Of a stretch of 64,000 nucleotides of DNA, positions 8,879 to 17,863 are shown one piece after another. A model generated the notes under the pieces. That model searched no databases. It was not told the DNA's origin and saw only the letters and a program-made list of their open reading frames with translations. Made by a program: the position numbers and the translations under genes. Numbering within the stretch: the stretch's first letter is position 1; every line of letters starts with the position of its first letter. The DNA comes from Deinococcus hopiensis KR-140 (GTDB taxonomy: Bacteria; Deinococcota; Deinococci; Deinococcales; Deinococcaceae): NCBI RefSeq assembly GCF_900176165.1, contig NZ_FWWU01000006.1:310001-374000 (forward strand), read 5' to 3'.

Positions 8879-9040
8879 GAAACGTCTGGCCGAAGTGCTC
8901 CTGGCGCTGCTGCAGGCCGAATCCAGCTTGTACCGTAAGATCGCGCTTCACCTACCACGTGACGCGGCGGGCGGGGACGACAAGTCAGGCGCCAAGTACG
9001 CATGGGCTGGATGGGGGGGCGCGTGGGGATTCGGGTTCAT
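8879..9040 (+). pseudogene. relic of a transposase N-terminus (IS4-like)
   Basis: An open frame reads L-K-R-L-A-E-V-L-L-A-L-L-Q-A-E-S-S-L-Y-R, then K-I-A-L-H-L-P-R-D-A. This resembles the first residues of IS4-type transposases; the match is from memory and weak. It runs straight into a family A repeat and has no continuation, so it is a fragment at most. Confidence 0.4.
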
Positions 9041-9200
9041 CGGTGATGAAATTACAGGCTGACCCGAGCGGACGTGCAACGCTGCGCCGCAGAAGGGACA
9101 GGAAAAACGGTGACACAGAGGCGTGGAATCACCGAAGCGGAGCGGACTTGCAAAGCTGGGCAGCAGGGGGGACGGAACGAATGATCCGGAAAGCGCATCA
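9028..9200 (+). repeat. family A inverted-repeat element, copy A1
   Basis: Starts GATTCGGGTTCATCGGTGAT, contains GAGCGGACGTGCAACGCTGC and CAGGAAAAACGGTGAC, ends near ATGATCCGGAAAGCGCATCA. The ends are imperfect inverted copies (TTCCGGTTCATCCGT versus TTTCCGGATCATCCGT in the best copies). It carries an extra 20-odd bases in the 3' half compared with copy A2. Confidence 0.8.
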
Positions 9201-9361
9201 ACCCCTACTCCCGGCGGTAGGCATCAAGGTGGAGTCCTGCCGCGTCGTATTTACCCCACCACGTCCTGGTGGCGCAGAAGTCCCCCGCCGTTGGGCAGGG
9301 GACTCCTCTGAGCAGGGGGGGACGCCCGGCCGCGTCTGAATCTGGGGTGTGCCCCGGCGGA

Positions 9362-9988
9362 TTAGCGGAAGCTGCTGAAGGTGGCCTTCGCCGAATCCAC
9401 CACCAGGCCGAGGCGGCAACCGCGCAGCTCGTTGCTGGCGATGTACAGGCGTCCTGTAACTTTCGCGCTGTTGGGCTGGGTACCCGCCGTCACGACATTG
9501 AACGTCAGGAGGCCGTTGTCCATGCTGACCTTCAGGTCGGCCGGTTGCATGCTCTGGACGGTATAGGTGTCGTCGTTCGCCTTTTGCAGGTTCAGGGTGA
9601 AGTCGCCGAAGGAGGCCGTGGCCTTGGCGGCCGAGCCCACCTCAGAGAGTTCCACCCGCAGGGCCCGCACCTGAAGCGCAACGGTATTGGGCGGCGTGCA
9701 GTTTCCGCTCCGGCGGACCTGTTTGATGGACAACGTGAGGGAAACGTCGTTGGGCTTGATGCCCAGAGGGATCTCAACAGGCGTGTTGTTGAATTCTTTG
9801 GTGAAGTTGATGCCGCCGCCGATGGCCTGCTCGGTGATCAGCTCCTCGCTCGTAATCTCCACCCCGTTGAGGCCCGCCGCATTGTCCACAGTCTGTGGCG
9901 GAATGGCTCCGCCCACCAAACTGCCACATCCTGCCAGCAGCAGCGAACCTAGGACACCCATTCCCAGCGCCTGTACAGCCTTTTTCAT
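9362..9988 (-). CDS. predicted lipoprotein, unknown function (208 aa)
   Basis: ATG at 9988; N-terminus MKKAVQALGMGVLGSLLLAG followed by Cys, a clear type II signal with lipobox L-L-A-G-C. The mature protein lacks enzyme motifs and is rich in Thr/Val strand-like segments; two Cys (near residues 97 and 190) may pair. A GGGGG-rich ribosome binding site precedes the ATG. Resembles the many small taxon-restricted lipoproteins of this window. No partner genes adjacent. Confidence 0.75.
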   Translation of the reverse strand: MKKAVQALGMGVLGSLLLAGCGSLVGGAIPPQTVDNAAGLNGVEITSEELITEQAIGGGINFTKEFNNTPVEIPLGIKPNDVSLTLSIKQVRRSGNCTPPNTVALQVRALRVELSEVGSAAKATASFGDFTLNLQKANDDTYTVQSMQPADLKVSMDNGLLTFNVVTAGTQPNSAKVTGRLYIASNELRGCRLGLVVDSAKATFSSFR

Positions 9989-10014
9989 AAGCCGTCCCCC
10001 TTATGCCTTGTGTG

Positions 10015-10060
10015 TTGTTGCATTGTACAACACCCAGGCTGCTTATGTCTCCTAAGTCAC
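10015..10060 (-). promoter_or_regulatory. possible promoter of the 9362-9988 lipoprotein
   Basis: On the minus strand TACAAT (10022-10027) makes a good -10 about 34 bp before the ATG; it sits inside TTGTACAA, a perfect palindrome. No convincing -35 hexamer is seen, so this is tentative. Confidence 0.35.
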
Positions 10061-10668
10061 ACTTGCAGGTTCCTCTCCTTTAGGCTGCCGAATCATCCGA
10101 ATGCGCAGCTCCTCGGTCAGCGGTTGCGGGAGCAGCCGGCCTACTGACAGGGGACCTTCTAAAGAAACGCCGTCACTGGGCAGGAATGCCCGAACATCCT
10201 GCCGCCATAGCCTCCGTGTCCTTGCCCAGCCTCCGCTGTACATCGCGTTCGCCCTGGAGGTCGGGCAGCTCTGCACGGATGACGCCGTCAACCAAGTCCT
10301 CGGCGTCTGAACCACGTGGAAATGCACCTGAAACCCACTGAAGGTCCCACCCAGAAGCCCTCCTGCCCTCCTTGCACGCCGCCGCCCGGTACCCGCCCCA
10401 CCGAGCGCAAGGCGCGAATTGCCCAGCCCCTGGGAGAACCACATGGCCGATGCAGTCGCCAAGGTGTGGCGTCGTTGAGCCATTTGGCCGCACGGCGAGG
10501 TCATCGACCACCAGCGAGGCGCGCCGCTTCAGAACGTCACGGGGACCGTCTGGCCAGGCGGGCAAGACGCGTTCCGGCGGACTGGAAAAAAGGAAGTCCG
10601 CGCCTGGGTGCGTGGCGTCTCGGTCGGGCAACACCCGTCAACCACCTTGGTCCGCGCCCGGTAGGATC
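10052..10668. other. decayed region, no intact gene
   Basis: Both strands show protein-like pieces that switch frame: on the minus strand S-L-V-V-D-D-L-A-V-R-P-N-G-S-T-T-P-H near 10510 and P-L-T-E-E-L-R-I-R-M-I-R-Q-P near 10090. I read this as a dead minus-strand gene with several frameshifts, possibly a transposase, but cannot name it. Confidence 0.35.
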
Positions 10669-10814
10669 AGGATCCCGGTTCATCCGTGATGCAGTCACGG
10701 GCCACCCCGAGCGGACGTGCAACGCTGCGCCGCAGAAGGGGGCAGGAAAAACGGTGACGCAGAGGCGTGGAAGCACCGGAGCAGATGGAGCGGATAATCC
10801 GCAAACCGTATCAC
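10669..10814 (+). repeat. family A element, copy A2 (near full length)
   Basis: About 146 bp from GATCCCGGTTCATCCGTGAT to AATCCGCAAACCGTATCA. Shares GAGCGGACGTGCAACGCTGC, GCAGGAAAAACGGTGACGCA and GGCGTGGAAGCACCGGAGC with A1. Confidence 0.85.
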
Positions 10815-11039
10815 CCCTGGAACGGTCACGCCTGGGCGCTGGAGAACGAGACGGCCGTGACGCACGCTGCCCCATTGCGACGTTCATGCCTGATGCCCGG
10901 AGGTTCGTGGGGGTGCCGGCTTGATCCTCCGTCTTCCCGTGTTGCCCTCGAGTCGCCCATTTGGGAAGGCGTCCTTAAGATCCAACCTGTACACTGAAGG
11001 AGCTTCCTCCGTTTCCCCACTGCACCAGGAGCCTGCGCC

Positions 11040-11360
11040 ATGACTCAACAGTCCCCTTCCCGTATTCCCCCCCAGCATGCCTTGACGCGGAATGTCTTGC
11101 GGGCTATCCATAGCACACCGCAGCTGAATAAGACCCTGCTCCAGACGCAGTTGGACGTTCTTCTGGAGGGCTTCAATCCTGAGCGGCCCGAACACCAGCA
11201 AGCGGTGCAATCTGCATTGACGATCATCCGGACAGTCGCGGTTCAAGAGGGCGTGATCCGAACTGCCGAGCAGCTCGCGGTGCTAGAGACGGATCTGCGT
11301 TTGCTCGGTCTGGTTCAGGAACTCCTGATCGACGCGAAGGAAACCCCGGTCTTGATCTGA
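11040..11360 (+). CDS. hypothetical protein (106 aa)
   Basis: ATG at 11040 with CAGGAG 10 nt upstream. 106 residues, predicted all-helical: T-R-N-V-L-R-A-I-H-S, T-L-L-Q-T-Q-L-D-V-L-L-E-G-F, and E-Q-L-A-V-L-E-T-D-L-R-L-L. No signal peptide or cysteine. Good codon usage for a high-GC genome. Unknown function; the following gene is a broken acetyltransferase. Confidence 0.65.
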   Translation: MTQQSPSRIPPQHALTRNVLRAIHSTPQLNKTLLQTQLDVLLEGFNPERPEHQQAVQSALTIIRTVAVQEGVIRTAEQLAVLETDLRLLGLVQELLIDAKETPVLI

Positions 11361-11486
11361 CGGGAGCAACCCCCACGACTTCTTTAGGGAATTCCACCTC
11401 GCCCCCAAGGGGATGCTTGCTCCGGGAAGGCTGATCAGAGAGAGCAGCACACCGGACCTCCCAAACCTGAGCAATAAACTCAGCGC

Positions 11487-12025
11487 ATGTCCGCTTTGAC
11501 CGTACCGGATGCCCGTTACAAAGCGAGCTTTCTGCAAGCTGTGCGCGAGGCGCAGTCCAGAGGAAGTGGTCTGCGCGACACACTGGCTTGGAATCTCGCC
11601 GAGGTGGAAGCCGATTTCGAAGGGTTGGTTCGGAGGACCGCCGCCTGGAACCACCTCAAGCCATTCCAGAAGGATTTGTACCATCCGAAACCCGGTGGCT
11701 GGTCGAGGGGGACAGGTATCTGGGACAGGTCAAGGTCCGCCATACGCTCAACCCCGAGCTGTTGCAACTGGGAGGACACGTGGGCTATGAAGTCCGGCCT
11801 TCCGCGCAGGGACAAGGACACGGAAAACGCCTGCTCGCCCTGGGGTTGGAACAGCTGCGGGAGCTCGGCGTCGCTCGCGTCCTGGTCACCTGTGATGTGG
11901 AAAACCACCGTTCACGGAACGTGATCGAGGCGAACGGAGGCAAACTCGAGGGTGAGTTTGTGCTGGACTTCTACGAAAAGCCCATTTGCCGCTACTGGAT
12001 TGAGCAAATTTCCTGCACTCCTTAG
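11487..12025 (+). pseudogene. GNAT acetyltransferase interrupted by a frameshift
   Basis: The first frame (from 11487) encodes M-S-A-L-T-V-P-D-A-R-Y-K to L-V-R-R-T-A-A-W; the protein then continues in another frame from about 11660 (P-E-G-F-V-P-S-E-T-R-W-L-V-E-G-D) to the stop at 12025. The second part has the GNAT core G-Y-E-V-R-P-S-A-Q-G-Q-G-H-G-K and N-V-I-E-A-N-G-G. A single-base gain or loss near 11650-11665 explains the break. A sequencing error would restore an intact gene of about 179 residues. Confidence 0.8.
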
Positions 12026-12326
12026 ATCAACGTCAAGGGCAACTCCCGACTTGATACCGACTGCTAGGAAAACTTGCAGAAGCGGATTTTCTCCTGTGAC
12101 CCGGTCCGGGCAAACATCTTTGGGGTGGACACCACCTTCACACGCTTTCGTACTCTTCTTTTGACTACCTAGCACGAATAGATAGCGTAGTTTTTGGAGG
12201 TCGTCTACAGGGGTTGACCGTTTGCCGAACCTGATGTTGTGTGTACCCTGCCGTGCCAGCACGAACTCTCCAATGGGCATACACTGGCTCCTGTGCCTCA
12301 CTGGATAGCTTGCTGTCACGGGCGTT
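12026..12326. other. intergenic stretch left of the IS630 element
   Basis: No supported gene. Minus-strand frames read through it but lack start signals and family features. Confidence 0.4.
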
Positions 12327-13314
12327 AGAGCATTTGTCATAATAAAGGAATGAAGCCAGTCGGGGGTCGAGGATACAGTCTGGATTTGCGAGAACGAGTG
12401 GTGGCGGCGGTAGAGGGCGGACAGAGCCGGCAAGAAGTCGCCCGGTTGTACCGAATGCGCGTCGAAACCGTTGATACATATCTGGAAAAGCAGCGCTTGG
12501 GAACACTCCACGAAGTGGGTCGGTCTTCTGGACGTCCTCCACGTGTCACCCTCCTCCACGAACAGCAACTGTTGAAGCAACTCGAAACGCATCGGGACGC
12601 GACCTTGGTCGAGCATGCTCGCATGCTCGAAGAAGCGACAGGATTAAAGGTCAGTTTTAAAACAGTGGACCGGGTGTTTCGCAAGCACCACATCACCCAT
12701 AAAAAAAACGCTGGTCGCGAGCGAACGAAGTGAAGAGCACAGACGGCAGTTTCTAAATGATCTGGCTCCCTATCTCACGCATCCGGAACAATTGGTCTTC
12801 CTGGACGAGCGTGGTTTTCATACAGCAATGACACGTGGTTACGCCCGTGCTCACCGTTCTGAGCGCGCTCAGGGCCATGTTCCCAGGGATCACGGACGCA
12901 ATCAGACGTTGATTTGCGCCCGACAACTTACGGGACCCATGGTCCCGTTCGTCCTGACTGGGGCGGTCCATGGTTTAGCGTTCGAATGGTACGTCCGCCA
13001 CCTGCTCTGTCCTGCCTTACAGCCAGGACAGGTCGTTGTCATGGACAATCTGTCCTCTCATCATCGAGCCTCTGTTCGCGTGATTATTGAGGCACAGGGT
13101 GTCAGCTCTTGTTCCTTCCGCCCTATGGTCCCGACTTGGGTCCCATTGAACTGATGTTCTCCAAGATCAAAGCCGTCGTAAGAGCAAAGGCTTGTCGAAC
13201 CATCGGCAGTCTCATCTCTACTCTTGGAACTGCTTTGCAGGCGGTTTGCGCACAGGACATTACTGCTTGGTTCCGGCACGCCTACCCTTCGGCATCCTTA
13301 TGATAAATGCTCCA
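12327..13314 (+). mobile_element. IS630-type insertion sequence, copy 1
   Basis: Left end AGAGCATTTGTCATAATAAA at 12327; right end, read inward on the other strand, GGAGCATTTATCATAAGG. These are imperfect terminal inverted repeats bracketing a transposase. The left end is preceded by T, giving a TA typical of IS630 targets; the right flank is not TA. Its right end sits inside an IS110 transposase, which it truncates. Confidence 0.8.
12350..13303 (+). pseudogene. IS630-family transposase with two frame changes
   Basis: Frame 1 (12350-12733): R-G-Y-S-L-D-L-R-E-R-V-V-A-A-V-E-G-G and a helix-turn-helix. At 12705 a run of eight A leads into a second frame holding the catalytic core (Q-L-V-F-L-D-E-R-G-F-H-T-A, V-V-M-D-N-L-S-S-H-H). 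Near 13105 a second shift returns to the first frame for F-L-P-P-Y-G-P-D-L-G-P-I-E. The A-run may be programmed slippage as in other IS630 members; the second shift interrupts the DDE domain just before its last acidic residue (P-I-E) and is likely inactivating. Confidence 0.85.
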
Positions 13315-13842
13315 AATAACGCAATGCGAGTCTTGAGAAATGCCGCAACCGTCTGGCTTTCATGTTGCCGACGTTCTGAAGCATGCAATCGATTTTGATC
13401 CTGGGTCAGCGCTTCGCACAACGCCGTGCGTTCACGGACGAGTTGCTTGAGTTCCTGCAGTGCGGTGCTGGGGGGTGACCAGGGTTTCGGCCGCATCCGT
13501 AGCGCCGTACAGGGCAATGACCGCCGCGTCCATTTTGTCTGTCTTGCTCCGCTTGAGTTTGGTGCGGGCGAAGTATTTGATGCTGGTGGGGTTCACCACG
13601 CTGACAGTGCAGCCAGCATGGAACAGGACATTCGCGCACTTCTCCCAGTACACGCCCGTAGCCTCCATCACCACATGGAGTTCCGTTGGCGTCACGTCGT
13701 GTTGTTGGGCCCACTGCAGGAGGCGCTCGAATCCGGTGGGCGTGTTTGGAAGATCCTGAAGGGACTGTCCCAGGTCGTCGTTGATCTGTAAGTGGGCGTA
13801 GAGAGGATCTTTTCCGATGTCCAGGCCGAGGGCAAACATCAA
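13313..13842 (-). pseudogene. IS110-family transposase, frameshifted and truncated
   Basis: Begins at 13842 (GGAGGTTTT ribosome site upstream) with G-L-D-I-G-K-D, the first catalytic Asp of the DEDD domain, then H-V-V-M-E-A-T-G-V-Y, N-P-T-S-I-K-Y-F-A and K-T-D-K-M-D-A. A C6 run near 13470 shifts the frame; the protein resumes as L-Q-E-L-K-Q-L-V-R-E-R and Q-N-R-L-H-A. It stops at the end of the IS630 element at 13313; the C-terminal half is missing and I do not see it on the other side of the IS630 copy. Confidence 0.85.
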
Positions 13843-14396
13843 AACCTCCTGGAGAAAGGCGTAGGCAGGTCAAACTCTCTCGGCACTGGCTCTTATGGTG
13901 CAGGCTTGGTGGCCTTTGATAGCGTTCAGTCTTCGAGAAGAGCGCCCGAGCCGGTCCTGACTATTCGACGGTCTTGCTGGACCTGGGGTTGACCCGGGCT
14001 TGACAGCTCGGACTGGCCTGGCAGTCTCCATTCTGATCAGGAATGGACCCAGACGTACTACATAAGGGTTGTTGTGCTGCGCAGTTACCGCATCTACACA
14101 GCTGCAGCCATGCCTTCGGGCCCGTTCTCCTTTCCAGCGCCGCTTATAGCGGCGTAATGCCCGTCCATCCTGCGTCTTTTTCTACCGGATCTTGCACGCC
14201 AGCGCTCCGTTCTGCCTACATCGGCTGCCATAGCGCCTATTCCCCTAAAGCCACCTCCAGCGGCTGCAGGCGTACCGGGAATGCGCGCTATGGCGGAGTG
14301 TGGAATGCGCCACCTGGGTGATGTGGTCAGGAGGGCGAGAGAGCACCATAGGGACAACCGGGGGCGAGTGTGCCGACTGGTAAGGAGGAGAACACC
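13843..14396. other. non-coding stretch between IS110 relic and small ORF
   Basis: Contains the presumed upstream end of the IS110 element and a short hairpin (GCGCCGC / GCGGCG at 14137-14154). No supported gene. Confidence 0.4.
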
Positions 14397-14552
14397 GTGC
14401 ATCCCTACGTCCAGAACGACCGAGCTCAAGAACTGCAGGCGGAAGCCCAACGTCGCCGCGAGGCCAAGGCCGCCCGTGCCGAGGGACAGGAGCGTGACCG
14501 CTTCAACCTGGCCTACCTGCTGTCCTTCGTGCGTCAGGCCCGCCTCACGTGA
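14397..14552 (+). CDS. small charged protein (51 aa)
   Basis: GTG start at 14397 chosen because AAGGAGGAG lies 6-8 nt upstream; an earlier in-frame GTG at 14370 lacks a ribosome site. The protein is M-H-P-Y-V-Q-N-D-R-A then an Arg/Glu/Ala-rich helix (E-A-Q-R-R-R-E-A-K-A-A-R-A-E-G) and ends F-N-L-A-Y-L-L-S-F-V-R-Q-A-R. It is followed by a good hairpin terminator at 14589-14610, so it is a complete monocistronic unit. No family known to me. Confidence 0.6.
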   Translation: MHPYVQNDRAQELQAEAQRRREAKAARAEGQERDRFNLAYLLSFVRQARLT

Positions 14553-14588
14553 TCCACCGGCCTCACGCCACCACCGAAGCGCCCGACC

Positions 14589-14610
14589 GCCCCTCCAGTT
14601 CAGGAGGGGC
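14589..14610 (+). terminator. rho-independent-like terminator after the 51-aa gene
   Basis: GCCCCTCC / GGAGGGGC stem with a 6-nt loop, followed by a T-rich tract (TTCATTCTCGTATTTTT). Confidence 0.65.
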
Positions 14611-15046
14611 AAGTTCATTCTCGTATTTTTCCCTGGGGTGGTTCGGTGCACCGATCAGGGCCGGAATCCCACGCGCCTCGTCCCCTTGATCCGGCGCTGC
14701 GAGCAGCGCTTCAGCCGCTGTCCGTCACCTTCAAGACGGACAGCCTCCGCCTGGTTCCGGAAGACGTCTGTGCTGAAGAGGGCGTGCAGCTGGACTGCAC
14801 GCCCGCGCAGGACGTGACGCTGACTTGGCGCTGGCCGTGGATGGGGCATGTTCATCAAGGGGTAGCGGCTGTTTCCCGGGAGCTCCAACCAGGTGGTCGG
14901 GGCCTTCGCGGCCTTGATGTACCGTCTCCATGACTCCAGGGCACTGCTGTGGCTGGACGTCATCAGCAGCACCGGGCTTGCGCAGGGAGGGCTCCTCCCT
15001 GCGCAAGCCCACCGTCCAGGTTGGCCGCTGCGCGGCACCTGATAAG
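14611..15046. other. no gene; one very strong hairpin
   Basis: A plus-strand frame near 14646-14933 has some protein character but no ribosome site or family. At 14974-15010 two 17-nt arms (GGGCTTGCGCAGGGAGG and its complement) form a perfect hairpin with a 3-nt loop, lacking a T tract; it lies downstream of cysA on the minus strand and could act as a transcript-end stabiliser. Confidence 0.5.
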
Positions 15047-15118
15047 CATTCCGGTCATTCGTGATGAAAGAACTGGATTCACCCGGGCGGAGGGGACGGA
15101 TGATCCGGAAACCGTATG
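15047..15118 (+). repeat. family A element, short copy A3
   Basis: 72 bp: CATTCCGGTCATTCGTGATG at the left and GACGGATGATCCGGAAACCG at the right, with the middle deleted. Both terminal inverted repeats are retained. Confidence 0.75.
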
Positions 15119-15199
15119 GGTCGTCACTGGCCTTCAGGAGACCAGCATCGTCCGGAGAGGCTCCAGGCAGAGGGCCAGCGTTGACGTTCCACCTTGAAT

Positions 15200-16183
15200 T
15201 CAGGGTTTTGGGAAGGTCTTCTCCCAGTGTGCCGTGACGTGTACGCGCTGTCCCACCTCGATTCCCTGAAGGTGGCCTTTCGGCGCGTGAATTTCCAGGG
15301 TTCCCGGCAGGTCTGTCCGCCGGACCTCCACCCGCGCTTCTGGTCCCACGATGTGGATGCGCGTCACCTGCGCGGGAAGACTGCCCTCACGCCCCTGCGT
15401 GCTCACAGTGAGGTCATGTGGGCGAACCAGGGTCTGCTCGCGCTCCGTCTCGCGCAGCACGTTGGCTTTGCCCAGAAAGCGGTACGTGAAAGGGGTAGCG
15501 GGGTGATCGTAGACGCTTTCCGGAGGCCCTTCCTGCTCGATTCGCCCCTGGTTGAAGACGACGATGCGGTCGGCGATTTCCATGGCCTCGGCCTGGTCGT
15601 GCGTCACGAAGACGCTGGTGAGGTGGATCTCGTCGTGCAGTTGGCGCAGCCAGTCGCGCAGTTCCTGCCTCACCGCCGCGTCGAGGGCCCCGAAGGGTTC
15701 GTCCAGCAGCAGGACCCGCGGCTCCACGGCCAGTGCCCGGGCGAGGGCCACCCGTTGACGCTGCCCACCACTGAGTTGCGCTGGATAACGGGTGGCGGCC
15801 CAGTCCAGTTGAACCAGACGCAGCAGGTGCATGACCTTCTCGCGGACCACCGCCTTGGGAAGACGGGCTGCACCCCGCTTGACGTGGAGCCCAAAGGCGA
15901 CGTTCTCGAACACGCTCATGTGCTTGAACAGGGCGTAGTGTTGAAACACGAAGCCGATCCCGCGCTCTCCTGGACCCGCGTGCGTCACGTCCTGCCCCGC
16001 CAGGTGAACCCGACCCGCGTCGGGGAACTCAAGCCCGGCGATGACCCGGAGCAAGGTGGTTTTGCCGCTGCCACTGGGGCCGAGCAGGGCGACCAGTTGG
16101 CCGTCCGGCACCTGAAGGGTCACGTCCGACAGGGCGGTGAACGTTCCGAACCGTTTGCTGATGTGCTGAATATCGATGCTCAT
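15200..16183 (-). CDS. cysA: sulfate/thiosulfate ABC importer, ATP-binding subunit
   Basis: 327 residues. Walker A G-P-S-G-S-G-K-T at 35-42, Q-loop F-V-F-Q-H-Y-A-L-F, signature L-S-G-G-Q-R-Q-R-V-A at 137-146, Walker B V-L-L-L-D-E at 157-162, followed by a C-terminal TOBE-like regulatory region. It is the last gene of a minus-strand operon; its ATG overlaps the end of cysW. The subunit energises import of sulfate or thiosulfate by CysTW. Molybdate importers are related, but the two distinct permeases and a Sbp-type receptor support sulfate. Confidence 0.92.
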   Translation of the reverse strand: MSIDIQHISKRFGTFTALSDVTLQVPDGQLVALLGPSGSGKTTLLRVIAGLEFPDAGRVHLAGQDVTHAGPGERGIGFVFQHYALFKHMSVFENVAFGLHVKRGAARLPKAVVREKVMHLLRLVQLDWAATRYPAQLSGGQRQRVALARALAVEPRVLLLDEPFGALDAAVRQELRDWLRQLHDEIHLTSVFVTHDQAEAMEIADRIVVFNQGRIEQEGPPESVYDHPATPFTYRFLGKANVLRETEREQTLVRPHDLTVSTQGREGSLPAQVTRIHIVGPEARVEVRRTDLPGTLEIHAPKGHLQGIEVGQRVHVTAHWEKTFPKP

Positions 16184-17010
16184 AGGTCTCTTCCCGTACG
16201 AACTTCAATCAGGGTTTTCAGGCCCAGGGTGACCAAAGCAAAAAGGGCGAGGAGGGACGCGACGGCGAACGCCGCCACGGTCTGGTATTCGTTGTAGAGG
16301 ATTTCCACGTGCAGCGGCAGGGTATTGGTCAGGCCGCGGATCTTCCCGGAGACGACGGAGACCGCTCCAAACTCTCCCAGCGCACGGGCGTTACACATGA
16401 TGATTCCGTACAGCAGCGCCCAGCGGATGTTGGGAAGGGTGACCCGCGTGAAGGTCTGCCAGCCACCCGCGCCGAGGGTGAGGGCCGCTTCCTCATCGTC
16501 CCGGCCCTGCGCCTGCATGACGGGAATAAGCTCGCGCGCGACGTACGCAAAGGTCACGAAGGTCGTGGCCAGAATGATGCCCGCCGGGGCAAAGATGATC
16601 TTCAGGCTGTGCGCTTCGAGCCAGGGGCCGAGCCAGCCCTGCCGCCCGAACAGGAGGACGTACACCAGACCTGAGATGACGGGCGAGACCGCCAGCGGCA
16701 GGTCAATCAGGGTCAGCAGCAGGCTACGGCCTGGAAAATCGAATTTTGCGGTGGCCCACGCGGCACTCACCCCGAAGACGGTATTGAGCGGAACGGCGAT
16801 CAGGACCGTGAGCAGGGAGAGGCGGACGGCGGCGAGCGCGTCCGGCGTCTCCAGGGCCTGCAGGTAGGGCGTCAGGCCGCTGTGCAGGGCCGTCACAAAG
16901 ACCAAGGCGAGCGGCAACAGCAGCAGCAACCCCACCAGCAGCAGGGTCAGCCCGCACATCAGGACGGGCCAGAGGCGGGCGCCCAGGGAACGGGAGGGCG
17001 GCCGCCTCAC
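16180..17010 (-). CDS. cysW: sulfate ABC importer permease CysW
   Basis: 276 residues with about six membrane segments. The EAA loop E-E-A-A-L-T-L-G-A-G-G-W-Q-T-F contacts CysA. The last part (A-L-G-E-F-G-A-V-S-V-V-S-G) is characteristic of sulfate/molybdate permeases. GTG start at 17010; both ends overlap neighbours by 4 nt, so translation is coupled. Confidence 0.92.
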   Translation of the reverse strand: MRRPPSRSLGARLWPVLMCGLTLLLVGLLLLLPLALVFVTALHSGLTPYLQALETPDALAAVRLSLLTVLIAVPLNTVFGVSAAWATAKFDFPGRSLLLTLIDLPLAVSPVISGLVYVLLFGRQGWLGPWLEAHSLKIIFAPAGIILATTFVTFAYVARELIPVMQAQGRDDEEAALTLGAGGWQTFTRVTLPNIRWALLYGIIMCNARALGEFGAVSVVSGKIRGLTNTLPLHVEILYNEYQTVAAFAVASLLALFALVTLGLKTLIEVRTGRDL

Positions 17011-17855
17011 CGGGCGCCCCGCTGACCCAGCCGGGCCTGCACCGCATTCGCCGAGAGCAGCAGCACCACCGAAACCACGAGCATGGCGACGGCGACGGCC
17101 GCTGCACCGGCGTAGTCGTACTGCTCGAGCTTGCCGACAATCAGGAGGGGCGCGATCTCGGTTTTGAAGGGCAGGTTGCCGCTGATAAACACCACCGATC
17201 CGTATTCGCCGATGGTGCGCGCCAGGGCCAACGTAAAGCCGCTGAGCAGGGCGGGGAACAGCGCGGGGAGAATCACGCGGAAAAAAGTCTGCGCCGGCGT
17301 GGCCCCCAGACTCAGCGCCGCTTCCTCGGGCTCACGTCCCATATCCTCCAGCACCGGTTGCAGGCTGCGGACCACAAAGGGAAGACCGATGAACACGAGG
17401 GCGATCACAATCCCCAGCGGCGTGTAGGCCGCCCGGACACCCACTGCCCCCAGGGGTGCCCCGACCCAACCGTTGGGGGCCAGCAGGGTGGTGAGCGTGA
17501 TACCCGCCACGGCGGTGGGCAGGGCGAAGGGCAGATCAATCAGGGCGTCAATCAGGCGGCGTCCAGGCAGCCGGTAGCGCGTCAGGGTCCAGGCGATCAG
17601 CAGGCCGGTGGGCACATTGATCAGCGAGGCCACAAGCGCGGTGGTAAACGATACGCGCAGCGCCGACAGGACGCGCGGCGTGGTGACGGCGTTGAAAAAA
17701 CCTTCCAGGCCGAGACCAGCGGCCTTCAGCACCAGGGCGGCGAGGGGAATCAGAACGATCAGGCTGAGGTACAGCGCCGCGTAGCCCAACGTGAGATTCA
17801 GGCCCGGCAGGACGTGCCTGCGGGCCTGCCGAGAAGCAGGAGAGATCGTGGTCAC
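17007..17855 (-). CDS. cysT: sulfate ABC importer permease CysT (CysU)
   Basis: 282 residues, six predicted membrane helices; P-T-G-L-L-I-A-W-T-L-T-R-Y, D-L-P-F-A-L-P-T-A-V-A-G-I-T-L, and EAA loop E-E-A-A-L-S-L-G-A-T-P-A-Q-T-F-F. GTG start at 17855, 8 nt after the sbp stop. Forms the membrane channel with CysW. Confidence 0.92.
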   Translation of the reverse strand: MTTISPASRQARRHVLPGLNLTLGYAALYLSLIVLIPLAALVLKAAGLGLEGFFNAVTTPRVLSALRVSFTTALVASLINVPTGLLIAWTLTRYRLPGRRLIDALIDLPFALPTAVAGITLTTLLAPNGWVGAPLGAVGVRAAYTPLGIVIALVFIGLPFVVRSLQPVLEDMGREPEEAALSLGATPAQTFFRVILPALFPALLSGFTLALARTIGEYGSVVFISGNLPFKTEIAPLLIVGKLEQYDYAGAAAVAVAMLVVSVVLLLSANAVQARLGQRGAR

Positions 17856-17863
17856 GGTCTGGC

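Noticed and set aside
15194..16297. Plus-strand frame of 367 codons opposite cysA
   Set aside because: Antisense to a canonical ABC ATPase with all motifs; no independent support.
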